From the IMG/VR virus record IMGVR_UViG_3300029914_000002, positions 152,922-216,921 of that record: 64,000 nucleotides of DNA; one strand, written 5' to 3'. Source of the stretch: a virus. Both the position numbers and the translations under genes were made by a program. The notes beneath the pieces are model-generated. The model ran no database searches. It was not told where the DNA came from and saw nothing but the letters and a program-made list of their open reading frames with translations. Of this stretch, positions 50,237-58,810 are shown piece after piece (the stretch's first letter is position 1; each line of letters begins with the position of its first letter).

Positions 50237-51166
50237 TTTTATTAAATTTTCATTCTTTAATTCTTCCAAGATTAAACTATATAATTTAGATAATTTATTT
50301 TTAATAGTTTTTGATGCACTTTTAAATCTTTTATCATATATTTCTAATATCTCATCTAAATTCTCAATTTTAATGTTTTTATCTATTCTACTATAATACC
50401 AACTCATATAATATTTATCATTAAATAAATTTATAATATTCAATAAAAATTTTTTAAATTTTCCACTTTTTTTTGATATTATTAATAAATTTTTTTTATC
50501 ATTTAAAACATTAAAAAATACAACCAGCATATCAGAATTATATTTTTTTAATATTTTAAAATTATAATTATATAATACATCAGACATTTTATATATGTAA
50601 GTATCTTTGTGAAATGAATTAAAATATTTATTAAATTCTATATTAGTTATAACTCTACCAATTTTTTTAAAATTTTCCATAATTTCATAATATGCTTCAC
50701 TAATGAAAGAATCAACTTCTTCTAAATCAGAATAATAAACCAAATCTATAAAATCTTCAATATCTGGGTTTTTAATAAAAGTTCTACTCATTTTATAACT
50801 TTTTAATTCACGAGTTTTATCTATATATTTTTCTTTACCTATCATATAAAATTTTAAAGCATGATTTAATTCGTGATGTATAACTTTAGTTTCTATATCA
50901 TTCTTATTTATATTCAATATAATATCAAATCCTTTTTCAGTTAATGTTGAAGATGATGCATCAAATGAAGAATCATTGTTTGATATAAATATCAGTATTG
51001 AATTAATGTGCATAATTCTAACATCAAATAACTTACCATCAAATTTATAATATAATTTTTTATCATTTATAATCAATTTATAAATTTGATCACTTAAATC
51101 TTTAATATCCAACTCAATTCCAACTTTCTCTACTATTAAATTAAATATTTTATTTTTTATTATCAT
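50234..51166 (-). CDS. HExxH metallopeptidase-like protein 1
   Basis: 310 residues. The zinc-binding motif is HHELNHALKFY with H98-E99-x-x-H102. A later acidic block LEEVDSFISEAYYEIM corresponds to the conserved E-x-x-A..Y.F block of the three sibling proteins and may supply the third ligand. The C-terminal ~130 residues (VVFFNVLNDKKNLL, KSGKFKKFLLNI, YDKRFKSASKTIKNKLSKLY) recur in the chimeric nuclease at 52608-53822. Unlike its siblings it lacks a clear targeting-type N-terminus (MIIKNKIFNLIVE). Substrate unknown. Confidence 0.75.
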   Translation of the reverse strand: MIIKNKIFNLIVEKVGIELDIKDLSDQIYKLIINDKKLYYKFDGKLFDVRIMHINSILIFISNNDSSFDASSSTLTEKGFDIILNINKNDIETKVIHHELNHALKFYMIGKEKYIDKTRELKSYKMSRTFIKNPDIEDFIDLVYYSDLEEVDSFISEAYYEIMENFKKIGRVITNIEFNKYFNSFHKDTYIYKMSDVLYNYNFKILKKYNSDMLVVFFNVLNDKKNLLIISKKSGKFKKFLLNIINLFNDKYYMSWYYSRIDKNIKIENLDEILEIYDKRFKSASKTIKNKLSKLYSLILEELKNENLIK

Positions 51167-51206
51167 TATTTTATTTATAATTCAATTTATTTTTTAATTA
51201 TATAAT

Positions 51207-52151
51207 TTATTCTAATAATCTATTTTTATAACTCTCATCAATTTCAAAATTATCACACCATTTTTTATTATCTTTAACATCGGATATAACTTCTTTGATA
51301 ATCAAATTTATTTTTTTTATGTGTTTTTTATTTTTATTCTTAAATAAATTTTTCCAATTGTTTAAATATGCTTCAACATTATCTATATCAACAATTTTTA
51401 TAAATTTATAACCATTAAGTTTGTTTACACCACTATTTATTAATTCCTGATTCAATCTATTAATTTCCGATATTAATGTATTTTCTCCAATATTCATTTT
51501 TAATTTTATCAAAAATAGTTCTGCATTAAATTCATCTAAATAACTGTAACATTTATAAGTTTCACTATTTAAAAATTTATTCATTAAAAAATCACTATCT
51601 TTTGAATTAAAATCTATTAAAAATTGATAAAGTTGTGCAATCCTTGCGTTATATTCAGTATCTAAAGATAAATAAATCAGAGTTTTAAAACTATTCCACT
51701 CATTATCAAAATTAATATAGTTTATAGATTTACGAACTGAAATATAGTTCGGATCAACGTTAATATTTAAATTTAATTTTACATCATTTTGTTTTATTCT
51801 AAAATATTCTAAAATGTGAGTCAATTCGTGAGTTATTATTTCCTTTATTTTTACGTCGTTGAATTTATTTTGATCTATTTCAATTCTAATTATAACATTA
51901 TATAATATATCATCTTTAAATATAATATGAGATGAATCAAATAATCCATAATTTCTATTAGATAATTTATAATCAATTAACATATTTTTTAAAATAAAAT
52001 CATTCTGAGCATCTAAATCTAATATTATTTCATCTGAAATATTATCTTCTATATTTTTTTTAATTTCTATAAATATTATATCTGTATATTGTTTTATAAT
52101 ATTTGATATTCCTCTATTTTCTAATATATATTCATCGTAATTATTTATCAT
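51207..52151 (-). CDS. HExxH metallopeptidase-like protein 2 with targeting-like N-terminus
   Basis: 314 residues. The N-terminus MINNYDEYILENRGISNIIKQ contains an I-L-E site like the capsid-targeting sequences (Y..YI.E), and GISNIIK.Y.DII is shared with the sibling at 58807. The zinc motif is ITHELTHILEYF (H108-E109-x-x-H112), and LSLDTEYNARIAQLYQFL (Glu166) matches LSLDNELNARVSEAYHFL of the sibling. So it is a gluzincin-like metallopeptidase by motif. It lies 40 nt upstream of the 50234 gene on the same strand. Confidence 0.8.
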   Translation of the reverse strand: MINNYDEYILENRGISNIIKQYTDIIFIEIKKNIEDNISDEIILDLDAQNDFILKNMLIDYKLSNRNYGLFDSSHIIFKDDILYNVIIRIEIDQNKFNDVKIKEIITHELTHILEYFRIKQNDVKLNLNINVDPNYISVRKSINYINFDNEWNSFKTLIYLSLDTEYNARIAQLYQFLIDFNSKDSDFLMNKFLNSETYKCYSYLDEFNAELFLIKLKMNIGENTLISEINRLNQELINSGVNKLNGYKFIKIVDIDNVEAYLNNWKNLFKNKNKKHIKKINLIIKEVISDVKDNKKWCDNFEIDESYKNRLLE

Positions 52152-52163
52152 ATATTTAATTTT

Positions 52164-52550
52164 TTATTTATATAATAACTGTATTAAATTCTCTGTTAAA
52201 AACGTTATCATTTTTTTACCTGGTAAAATTTCTACATCAGGAATAGCTGTAATTATACTAAATTTATCATTACCTTCAATTTTAAGCTCATTAATATATT
52301 TCTGAATGTTCTCATCCTTTTCATAATAATTCTTCATTCCTTCTATTAATAAAGTTAAATTAACACCCATTTTATTATTATATTTAATACATTGTAACTT
52401 ATTCTCATCTTTTTCAATAAGAATATACCACAATTTACTTTTTGAAACTTTTATGTTTTCTAAAAAATTGTATGCATTTTTTGCTTTAGTGTTTTTTGGC
52501 ATTTTAACCACTTTACCGATAAATTCTAGTTTTTTATCTTTATCTTCCAT
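52164..52550 (-). CDS. Hypothetical protein (KVVKMPKNTKAKNAYNFL)
   Basis: 128 residues, soluble, with a well-ordered alternation: VVKMPKNTKAKNAYNFLE, KSKLWYILIEKDENKL, KYNNKMGVNLTLLIEGM, DKFSIITAIPDVEILPGKKMITFLTENLIQLL. The regular sequence suggests a conserved phage protein, but I cannot name it. It lies 12 nt upstream of the metallopeptidase gene 2 and is leftward. Function unknown. Confidence 0.65.
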   Translation of the reverse strand: MEDKDKKLEFIGKVVKMPKNTKAKNAYNFLENIKVSKSKLWYILIEKDENKLQCIKYNNKMGVNLTLLIEGMKNYYEKDENIQKYINELKIEGNDKFSIITAIPDVEILPGKKMITFLTENLIQLLYK

Positions 52551-52607
52551 TTTTAATTTAAATTTTTATACTTTTATATATTAATATTAAAAGATTCAAT
52601 TTTATAA

Positions 52608-53822
52608 TTAATTTTTTATTAAATTTTCATGTTTTAATTCATCTAATATTAAACTATATAATTTAGATAACTTATTTTTAATAGTTTTTGATGCATTCTT
52701 AAATCTTTTATCATAAATTTCTAATATATTATCCAAATTTTCTATTTTAATACTCTTATCTATTTTTTTATAATAATAATCATTAAAATAACGGTTAGTT
52801 AACACATCATAAATATCTAATAAAAATTTTTTAAATTTTCCACTTTTTTGATGTATTTTCAATAAATTCTTTTTATCATTTAAAACATTAAAAAATATAA
52901 CCAAATTATTAGAATTTAATCTACTAAAATTTTTTAAATTAAATTTATCTAACATTATAGAAGCATCATATATGTAACATTGTTTATAATATTTTTTAAA
53001 TAATTTATTAAATTCATTCTCAGTTATATTATTATTATCTAAATAATTTCTGATTTCTTTTTCACCTTTAGATTCTGAACAGTTTGGACAATCACTACCA
53101 TTTAAATGAAATCTACTAATCTGTTCAAACATACCATGTATTGGACATATTATTTTTACAGTATTCATAACACCATTATATTTAACTAAACTATAATCAT
53201 ATTTATTATTATGATTTAATTTTGATAATTCTATAAATTTAGAAGTAGATAATGTATTTATGCCGCATTTTGGACATCCGTGACCATTGTTATGAGCATA
53301 TGCAATTTTTTCGAATTCTCCGTGAATTGGACATATTATTTTAATTATAGAATGTTTATCTTTATAATTATTAACTAAACTATAATCATATTTATAATCA
53401 TATATTTTATTAAAATCATCAATTATTTCAGATATATTTTTATTTTTTCCACTACATTTTGAACATCCTATTCCAAGTAAATGATTATTCGCCCTTATGA
53501 TAAATTCTCCGTGAATCGGACATATTATTTTAATCTTATTTCTACTATTTATATAATTCGTTAAACTATAGTCATATTTATTATGTACAATATTAGCTTT
53601 TTCAATAAATTCTATTTTAGAATATATATAATGACCAGAACATTTCGTACATTCATGCCCATTTAAATGAGATTGAGCATTTTGAGTAAATTTTCCGTGT
53701 ATTGAACAAATTATTTCGACATCATTTTTACAACCAGTATAAATAGTATTTGAATAATCATATCTATTATTATGTATCTCATTTGATTTTTCTATAAATT
53801 CATTTGTAGTTAATTTTCTCAT
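52608..53822 (-). CDS. Chimera: zinc-finger endonuclease modules fused to metallopeptidase C-terminus
   Basis: 404 residues. The first ~270 residues hold four repeats of a Cys-rich module (NKYDYSLVNY..., IICPIHGEF, then a GCPKCG/GCSKC pair), the DNA-binding part of Vsr-type homing endonucleases. The following SESKGEKEIRNYLDNNNI is the start of the nuclease domain. It breaks off and is replaced by ~130 residues nearly identical to the end of the metallopeptidase-like protein at 50234 (FFNVLNDKKNLL, SGKFKKFLL, YDKRFKNASKTIKNKLSKLY). The catalytic nuclease residues are therefore missing. It looks like the product of an endonuclease insertion and recombination at a metallopeptidase gene. Confidence 0.8.
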   Translation of the reverse strand: MRKLTTNEFIEKSNEIHNNRYDYSNTIYTGCKNDVEIICSIHGKFTQNAQSHLNGHECTKCSGHYIYSKIEFIEKANIVHNKYDYSLTNYINSRNKIKIICPIHGEFIIRANNHLLGIGCSKCSGKNKNISEIIDDFNKIYDYKYDYSLVNNYKDKHSIIKIICPIHGEFEKIAYAHNNGHGCPKCGINTLSTSKFIELSKLNHNNKYDYSLVKYNGVMNTVKIICPIHGMFEQISRFHLNGSDCPNCSESKGEKEIRNYLDNNNITENEFNKLFKKYYKQCYIYDASIMLDKFNLKNFSRLNSNNLVIFFNVLNDKKNLLKIHQKSGKFKKFLLDIYDVLTNRYFNDYYYKKIDKSIKIENLDNILEIYDKRFKNASKTIKNKLSKLYSLILDELKHENLIKN

Positions 53823-53824
53823 TA

Positions 53825-53989
53825 TTATAATTTTATTTTTGATACATCTTCTCCTAATTTATTAAAATATTCTAATAATAAATTATCTACATAATTAGAT
53901 CTATTAGATGTTTTATCATCTAATAATATAAGTATGTCAGGACTTAATGTTATTGTTATTTTCCTCTTTTTTTCTTCAACTTTTTTCAT
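53825..53989 (-). CDS. Ribbon-helix-helix-type small protein
   Basis: 54 residues from ATG 53989 (MKKVEEKKRKITITLSPDIL); the longer frame from 54037 passes through a TATA-type box. KITITLSPDILILLDDKTSN and YVDNLLLEYF fit a ribbon-helix-helix DNA-binding domain (one strand, two helices). It ends EDVSKIKL 2 nt before the chimeric gene. It is divergently placed relative to a second RHH gene across 105 bp. Probably a small repressor or a regulator of its own operon. Confidence 0.7.
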   Translation of the reverse strand: MKKVEEKKRKITITLSPDILILLDDKTSNRSNYVDNLLLEYFNKLGEDVSKIKL

Positions 53990-54000
53990 AACTTTTATTT

Positions 54001-54020
54001 TTATTCTATATATAAATAAT
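54001..54020 (-). promoter_or_regulatory. Late-promoter-like ATTTATATATAGAA motif
   Basis: On the minus strand the motif lies about 12-30 nt before the ATG at 53989. Confidence 0.4.
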
Positions 54021-54094
54021 TTCAAGTCATAACACAAGAATATATCTTATTTATAAAATAACAAACAAATAATATAAAAACATATATAAATTAT

Positions 54095-54247
54095 ATGAAG
54101 AAAAAAATGTTAGATAGTGAAAAAAAAATTACAGTGAGTTTTTCACTAAATCCATATATTTATGAATTATTAGATAAATATATTAAAAAATCTAAATCAA
54201 AATTCATTGAAACTTTATTAAAAAATAAATTAAAAAATAATATATGA
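54095..54247 (+). CDS. Ribbon-helix-helix-type small protein
   Basis: 50 residues: MKKKMLDSEKKITVSFSLNP, then YIYELLDKYIKKSKSKFIET and LLKNKLKNNI. One predicted strand (KITVSFSL) followed by two helices fits the ribbon-helix-helix fold, and it resembles the divergent gene at 53825-53989. Its TGA overlaps the polymerase ATG (ATGA at 54244-54247), so the two are translationally coupled. A role in regulating replication-gene expression is possible. Confidence 0.65.
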   Translation: MKKKMLDSEKKITVSFSLNPYIYELLDKYIKKSKSKFIETLLKNKLKNNI

Positions 54248-55728
54248 TTGTAGATACTGAATATAAAAATAATAACCTAATTATCTCATATATAGATAGT
54301 TCTGGTCAGATCAAACTAAAATATAAAAATTGGAGTCGCCCAACAAAATTTATAAAAACTACTGATGATGATAAAGAAAAAAGTGGTAGATTTGTCACAT
54401 GGTCAGGAGAAAATGTTAAAGAGATTTATACAAAATACCCAAATCGGTATTCCATTTATGATTTCATAGATAGTTTTGATAAAGAAGAACGAGATGAAAT
54501 ATATTCATATGCAGAACCAGATATATTCTTCGTTGATATTGAGAACGAGATTCTTAATACTGGTAAACCACAACCACAACTTGCTGAGGGTGAGATACAA
54601 ACAATATCAATAGTAAATAAAGATAAAGTGTTGGTAATTGGAACTCAGTTTTTAGATGCTGCACAAATTGAATCAATTGGTAATGATATCAATACTCATT
54701 TTCAAAAATTTGGAACAAATTATAAATTTAAATATGTTCAGTACAAAACTGAATATGATATGCTTCATAGTTTTTTTAACAAATTAGTTCCTAAAATGCC
54801 AGTAATAACTGGTTGGAATTTCATTAATTATGACTGGACATATTTAGTTGCAAGAGCAAGAAGAATTGGACTTGAACCTGAGGTTGCCTCATTCACAAAA
54901 AAACTTAATAAACCATTTAATCCTCCTAATGCTATTAATCCAAGTTACGCAGAAATGCCAGCGCATAGGGTTATAGTTGATTATATGGAATTATTTAAAA
55001 AATGGGATCAATCAGTTAAAGTAAAGGAAAGTTTATCTTTAGATTTCGCTTCTGAAAAATTACTAGGAAAAGAAATTAAGAAAATTAATTACGATGGAGA
55101 TTTAAAAAAATTGCATAAAGAGGACTATAAGAAATTTGTATTCTATAATGCTGTAGATAGTTGCTTAGTTCAACAGATACATAAAAAAATGAAATATGTA
55201 GACATACTTTATGGCATGGCTGTATTGGGTAAAATTAAGATTAAAGATGCAATTTCAACTCTTGCATTAACAGAAGGAATTTTAAGAGAAAAATTAAGAG
55301 ATCAAAAAAATATTGTTCTTGTTAGAAATGAAGATAGTGAATACGGAGATACTGAAACTGAATCTATAAAAGGAGGATGGGTTAAAGAACCTGTAAGAGG
55401 TATGGCAGAATGGACATGCTGTTTTGACTTTAGTTCCTTGTATCCTACTACTATGAGAGAATTTAACATATCTGCAGATTCATATAAAGGTCAAAAAGTA
55501 AAAGGTAAAGATTATTCCATATTTAATGGACATCAATTAACAATTGAGCCTGATGATATCATAACTTTAAATGGATCAGTATTTAAGAATGAGGAAGGAG
55601 TTGTTAGTAGTGTAATGAGAGAAGTATATTCTGATAGAAAAAAGTGGAAAAACGTGATGATGGAAAAACATGAAGAACTTGATAAATTACAAAATGAGCT
55701 TAAAAAATTAGAGGGAACTCCTTTATGA
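54244..55728 (+). CDS. 43: Family-B DNA polymerase, N-terminal half (split gene 43)
   Basis: 494 residues. The 3'-5' exonuclease has Exo I FVDIE (Asp98, Glu100), Exo II WNFINYDWTYL (Asp197) and Exo III YNAVDSCLV (Asp305). Polymerase motif A is present: CFDFSSLYPTTMREFNIS (Asp395). The protein stops (KKLEGTPL*) in the fingers region, before motif B (KxxxNSxYG) and motif C (DTDS), which are nowhere in the window. A homing endonuclease gene follows at once. T4-like phages with gene 43 split into two polypeptides at such endonuclease sites are known. The C-terminal half should be encoded elsewhere in the genome. Confidence 0.9.
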   Translation: MIVDTEYKNNNLIISYIDSSGQIKLKYKNWSRPTKFIKTTDDDKEKSGRFVTWSGENVKEIYTKYPNRYSIYDFIDSFDKEERDEIYSYAEPDIFFVDIENEILNTGKPQPQLAEGEIQTISIVNKDKVLVIGTQFLDAAQIESIGNDINTHFQKFGTNYKFKYVQYKTEYDMLHSFFNKLVPKMPVITGWNFINYDWTYLVARARRIGLEPEVASFTKKLNKPFNPPNAINPSYAEMPAHRVIVDYMELFKKWDQSVKVKESLSLDFASEKLLGKEIKKINYDGDLKKLHKEDYKKFVFYNAVDSCLVQQIHKKMKYVDILYGMAVLGKIKIKDAISTLALTEGILREKLRDQKNIVLVRNEDSEYGDTETESIKGGWVKEPVRGMAEWTCCFDFSSLYPTTMREFNISADSYKGQKVKGKDYSIFNGHQLTIEPDDIITLNGSVFKNEEGVVSSVMREVYSDRKKWKNVMMEKHEELDKLQNELKKLEGTPL

Positions 55729-55765
55729 AATAATAAATAAAAATATAATTTTTTTATATTTTTAT

Positions 55766-55780
55766 TTTTATATATAAAAT
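55766..55780 (+). promoter_or_regulatory. Late-promoter-like TTTTTATATATAAAA motif
   Basis: It lies about 11-25 nt before the ATG at 55791. Confidence 0.5.
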
Positions 55781-55790
55781 AAAAAATGTT

Positions 55791-57392
55791 ATGATTTTGA
55801 CAAAGTATGTCGATGTAAAAATATCTAATAATCAAATTAAATATTATAAAGAAAAAGGGTATGAAGTAAAAGGAGGAAATGAAATTATTTCTATACTTGC
55901 AATAGATTTACCTACAAGAAGTGTATCAAAAATTAAAGCAAAATGTGATGTTTGTGGCGAAGAAACTATTATTTCATATAGTAGATATAATTATAACACA
56001 AAAAATTCAACAACATATTATGCTTGTAGTAGAAAATGTTCTGAACAAAAATCAAAAAATACAAATTTAGAAAAATATGGAGTAGAAAATGTTTCAAATT
56101 CTCAAATTATTAAAGATAAAAAAGTAGAAACTTGTTTAAAAAATTTTGGTGTCGAATATCCTCAGCAATCTAAAGAAATTAACAAAAAAGGACATGTAAG
56201 TAAATTAGAAAAATATGGAGATGCTAACTATACAAATCCATATAAAATGAAATCAACGAATTTAGAAAGATATGGAGTAGAATATGCTAGTCAAAATGCA
56301 GAAATATCTATTAAAATGAGAGAAAATCAATTTATTAGTTTTAAGAAAAATTTTGATAAAGGATTATATAAATCTGAAATTATTAGAGATAGAAAAGATA
56401 TATTTGTTGGATATTTATCAAATGGTCAATATGAATTTAAATGTGATTTACATAAAGATCATCATTTTAATATTGATTATAAATTATTGTGGAATAGGAT
56501 AAATAATAAAACAATATTATGTACAGAATGCAATCCAATTTCAAAAAATGTTAGTGGGTTAGAGTTACAATTATTAGGTTTTATTAAAGAAAATTATAAT
56601 GATGAGATAATTTTGAATGATAGAAAAATTTTAAATCCTTTAGAATTAGATATTTATTTACCTAATTTGAAATTAGCATTTGAATTTAATGGTTTATGGT
56701 GGCACAATGAATTAAATAAAGATAAAGATTATCATTTAAATAAAACTGAAGAATGTGAAAAACAAGGCATTCAATTGATTCATATTTATGAAGATGACTG
56801 GATTTATAATAATGAAATTATAAAATCTATAATATTAAGTAAATTAAATATTTTTGAAAACGTAATTGATTCAAAAGATTGTGAAATAAGAGAAGTTTTA
56901 GATATAAATTTAATTAAAAGTTATTTAGAAAAAAATGATATACATGGATATATTAAATCTAATATAAAAATTGGTTTATATTTAGGTAATGAATTAATTA
57001 GTTTAATGACATTTAATATTAAGAATAATAATTATGAGATGATAAGTTTTAGTAATAAAATAAATACTAATATTATTGATAGTGAAATTACGTTATTAAA
57101 TTATTTTATAAATAAATATAGTGCGAAAGAAATAGTATGTTATTTTGATAGAAGTTTTAGTCAAATTAATTTATATAAAAAAATAGGATTTGATTTTGTC
57201 GATAAAGTTAAGCCAGATTATCAATATATTATTGATAATATTAGGCATAATAAATGTAATTTTCGTAAAAATAAATTAGTAACAGAAGGATTTGATATAA
57301 ATAAAACAGAGCATGAAATTATGTTAGAACGGAAGGTATATCGCATATATGATTCTGGATTTTTAAAATTTATATATACTTTAAAAAAATAA
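55791..57392 (+). CDS. EDxHD/Vsr-like homing endonuclease
   Basis: 533 residues. The N-terminal part has a Cys-rich finger (AKCDVCGEETII, YYACSRKCSE), followed by repeated short motifs (NLEKYGVENVSNSQI; KNFGVEYPQQS; LEKYGDANYTNP; NLERYGVEYASQ) of DNA-reading type. The catalytic domain is Vsr-like of the EDxHD class (as in I-Bth0305I): GLELQLLGFI, LNPLELDIYLPNLKLAFEFNGLWWHNE and QLIHIYEDDWIY. The last ~200 residues are an extra domain. It stands right behind the DNA polymerase fragment, in the place where the polymerase reading frame breaks off. Confidence 0.85.
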   Translation: MILTKYVDVKISNNQIKYYKEKGYEVKGGNEIISILAIDLPTRSVSKIKAKCDVCGEETIISYSRYNYNTKNSTTYYACSRKCSEQKSKNTNLEKYGVENVSNSQIIKDKKVETCLKNFGVEYPQQSKEINKKGHVSKLEKYGDANYTNPYKMKSTNLERYGVEYASQNAEISIKMRENQFISFKKNFDKGLYKSEIIRDRKDIFVGYLSNGQYEFKCDLHKDHHFNIDYKLLWNRINNKTILCTECNPISKNVSGLELQLLGFIKENYNDEIILNDRKILNPLELDIYLPNLKLAFEFNGLWWHNELNKDKDYHLNKTEECEKQGIQLIHIYEDDWIYNNEIIKSIILSKLNIFENVIDSKDCEIREVLDINLIKSYLEKNDIHGYIKSNIKIGLYLGNELISLMTFNIKNNNYEMISFSNKINTNIIDSEITLLNYFINKYSAKEIVCYFDRSFSQINLYKKIGFDFVDKVKPDYQYIIDNIRHNKCNFRKNKLVTEGFDINKTEHEIMLERKVYRIYDSGFLKFIYTLKK

Positions 57393-57393
57393 T

Positions 57394-57720
57394 ATGAAGC
57401 ATTTAAAATTATTTGAAAATAATACTGGAACAATAATTTATCTTTGTACTATATCAGATTGTGGTATAAATGATATGTATTCATTTGATGATAAATTAAG
57501 CAGAAATAATTTTACTATAAATCATATTTGCAATGAATATAAAGACAATGATATAGATTATGAAATTGAAGATATTTTTGATATTGATACATTAATTGAG
57601 AATTTTAATGTATGTGATTTAGATAAAAAAATTTATTTAGATACTGCTAAGGTTTTAAATGATGTAAAATTAGATCCAGAAATACAAATAAAATATGATA
57701 TTAAAAAATTTAATTTATAA
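57394..57720 (+). CDS. Cargo-type protein (MKHLKLFEN...KKFNL)
   Basis: 108 residues, starting MKHLKLFENN 1 nt after the endonuclease stop and ending DIKKFNL. The middle is acidic (DNDIDYEIEDIFDIDTLIEN) and unrelated to other tagged proteins. The C-terminal KFNL is retained although no gene start overlaps it; a tRNA-like sequence follows 34 nt later. Function unknown. Confidence 0.75.
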   Translation: MKHLKLFENNTGTIIYLCTISDCGINDMYSFDDKLSRNNFTINHICNEYKDNDIDYEIEDIFDIDTLIENFNVCDLDKKIYLDTAKVLNDVKLDPEIQIKYDIKKFNL

Positions 57721-57741
57721 ACTTTTTAATATTTAATTACT

Positions 57742-57829
57742 ATATTATTAAAATGCAGTGGTAGCATATGTTAATGCGTTTAGCTTCCAGTTAAAGGATT
57801 CTGTTCAAATCAGACCACTTGCTCAAATT
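57742..57829 (+). repeat. 88-bp direct repeat, left copy (tRNA-like)
   Basis: This 88-bp segment is identical to 59655-59742. It contains the tRNA-like sequence described separately. The two copies bound a 1.9-kb cassette holding two metallopeptidase-like genes, an arrangement like attachment sites or a duplication produced by recombination. Confidence 0.95.
57755..57823 (+). tRNA. tRNA-Gly(UCC)-like sequence, copy 1
   Basis: Folding by eye gives: acceptor GCAGTGG paired with CCACTTGC (one bulged T), D arm GCAT-ATGTTA-ATGC, anticodon arm TTTAG-CTTCCAG-TTAAA with anticodon TCC, and T arm TCTG-TTCAAAT-CAGA. The T loop fits the consensus TTCRANN; the D loop lacks the usual GG and the T stem has 4 good pairs, so it is divergent. 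No CCA is encoded, as in Bacteroidota. A functional tRNA is plausible but not certain; it could also be a tRNA-like remnant. Confidence 0.5.
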
Positions 57830-57835
57830 TATATT

Positions 57836-58810
57836 ATGGATTATTTAAACAATTACAACACATATTTATTAGAAAGAAAATCGATATCTGATTCTTGTGA
57901 AATTTTACAGGAGACTATATCAAAAGATTTGCATAATATATTAATTAATTTTAATAATATTAATTTAAGTAATGAGTTTACTTATGAATTATCTGAAAAT
58001 GACTTAAAATTAGATAATATTAAAGTAATATTTAATTTATATAAATATAAAGAAAATGTTTGCAACTCTGTTGCTAGATTTAATAACTCTAAAATGAGTA
58101 ATGATATTTTATCTAATATTGAAATAGTTTTAGATATTTATATTTCTGATAAAGATGAGATATATTTTAATGATTATATAGATTCTGTCATTTTACATGA
58201 ATGTTTACACATTTTTCAATATTACAATATTTCTAAAAATAATAAATTTAGGTCATCTTCTTGGTCTATCGGAGTTATTTTGAGTCAATTTAGAAACAAT
58301 TTTAAATCAGATTATATTAATAATATAATTGAATTATTATATAAAACTTTAAGTCATGAAATCGATGCTCAAATACATCAATATTATTATTTTAGTAAGA
58401 TTGGTAAAAAATACAATAAAATATTTGATAATATTAAAGATATTGAAAAATTTAATATAAAAAAGCTTAGTAATATAGAAGAAATTGAATTAAATTTATT
58501 AAAAGATAAAATATATCAGAGTATTTATTATTATTCAAAAAATAAGAAATATATTAAGAAATTAAATAAATCTATATGGAAAGAAACTAATAATGATAAA
58601 TTTTTAATTGATCTTAAAGAATTATTTGATATTAGGTTAAAATATATAAAAAGTAAAATATCAAGTGTTGATAATAGGATTAATGAGGGTAATTTAGAGT
58701 TCTCATCGATACCATCTGCAATATTTCATAAAGATTTTAATAGAATGTATTTATATGATCCTATATTTTTTAAAAATTTATTAAATGAAAATTTTAATAT
58801 ACCAATATGA
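57836..58810 (+). CDS. HExxH metallopeptidase-like protein 3
   Basis: 324 residues from ATG 57836 (MDYLNNYNTYLLERKSISDS), 12 nt after the tRNA-like sequence; the GTG at 57758 lies inside that sequence and is not used here. The N-terminus has an L-L-E site like the capsid-targeting type. The zinc motif is VILHECLHIFQYY (H121-E122-x-x-H125), and LSHEIDAQIHQYYYF corresponds to the E..A block of the siblings. The C-terminus is NENFNIPI. Its TGA overlaps the next ATG. It belongs to a four-member paralogous set. Confidence 0.75.
   Translation: MDYLNNYNTYLLERKSISDSCEILQETISKDLHNILINFNNINLSNEFTYELSENDLKLDNIKVIFNLYKYKENVCNSVARFNNSKMSNDILSNIEIVLDIYISDKDEIYFNDYIDSVILHECLHIFQYYNISKNNKFRSSSWSIGVILSQFRNNFKSDYINNIIELLYKTLSHEIDAQIHQYYYFSKIGKKYNKIFDNIKDIEKFNIKKLSNIEEIELNLLKDKIYQSIYYYSKNKKYIKKLNKSIWKETNNDKFLIDLKELFDIRLKYIKSKISSVDNRINEGNLEFSSIPSAIFHKDFNRMYLYDPIFFKNLLNENFNIPI

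Noticed and set aside
55729-57392. Group I intron or intein interrupting the DNA polymerase
   Set aside because: The polymerase frame ends in a stop and the sequence behind the endonuclease is a different gene (MKHLKLFEN), with no 3' exon or extein and no intein motifs.
57758-57835. GTG-initiated extension of metallopeptidase gene 3
   Set aside because: The extension would translate the tRNA-like repeat; the ATG at 57836 gives an N-terminus like that of the siblings.
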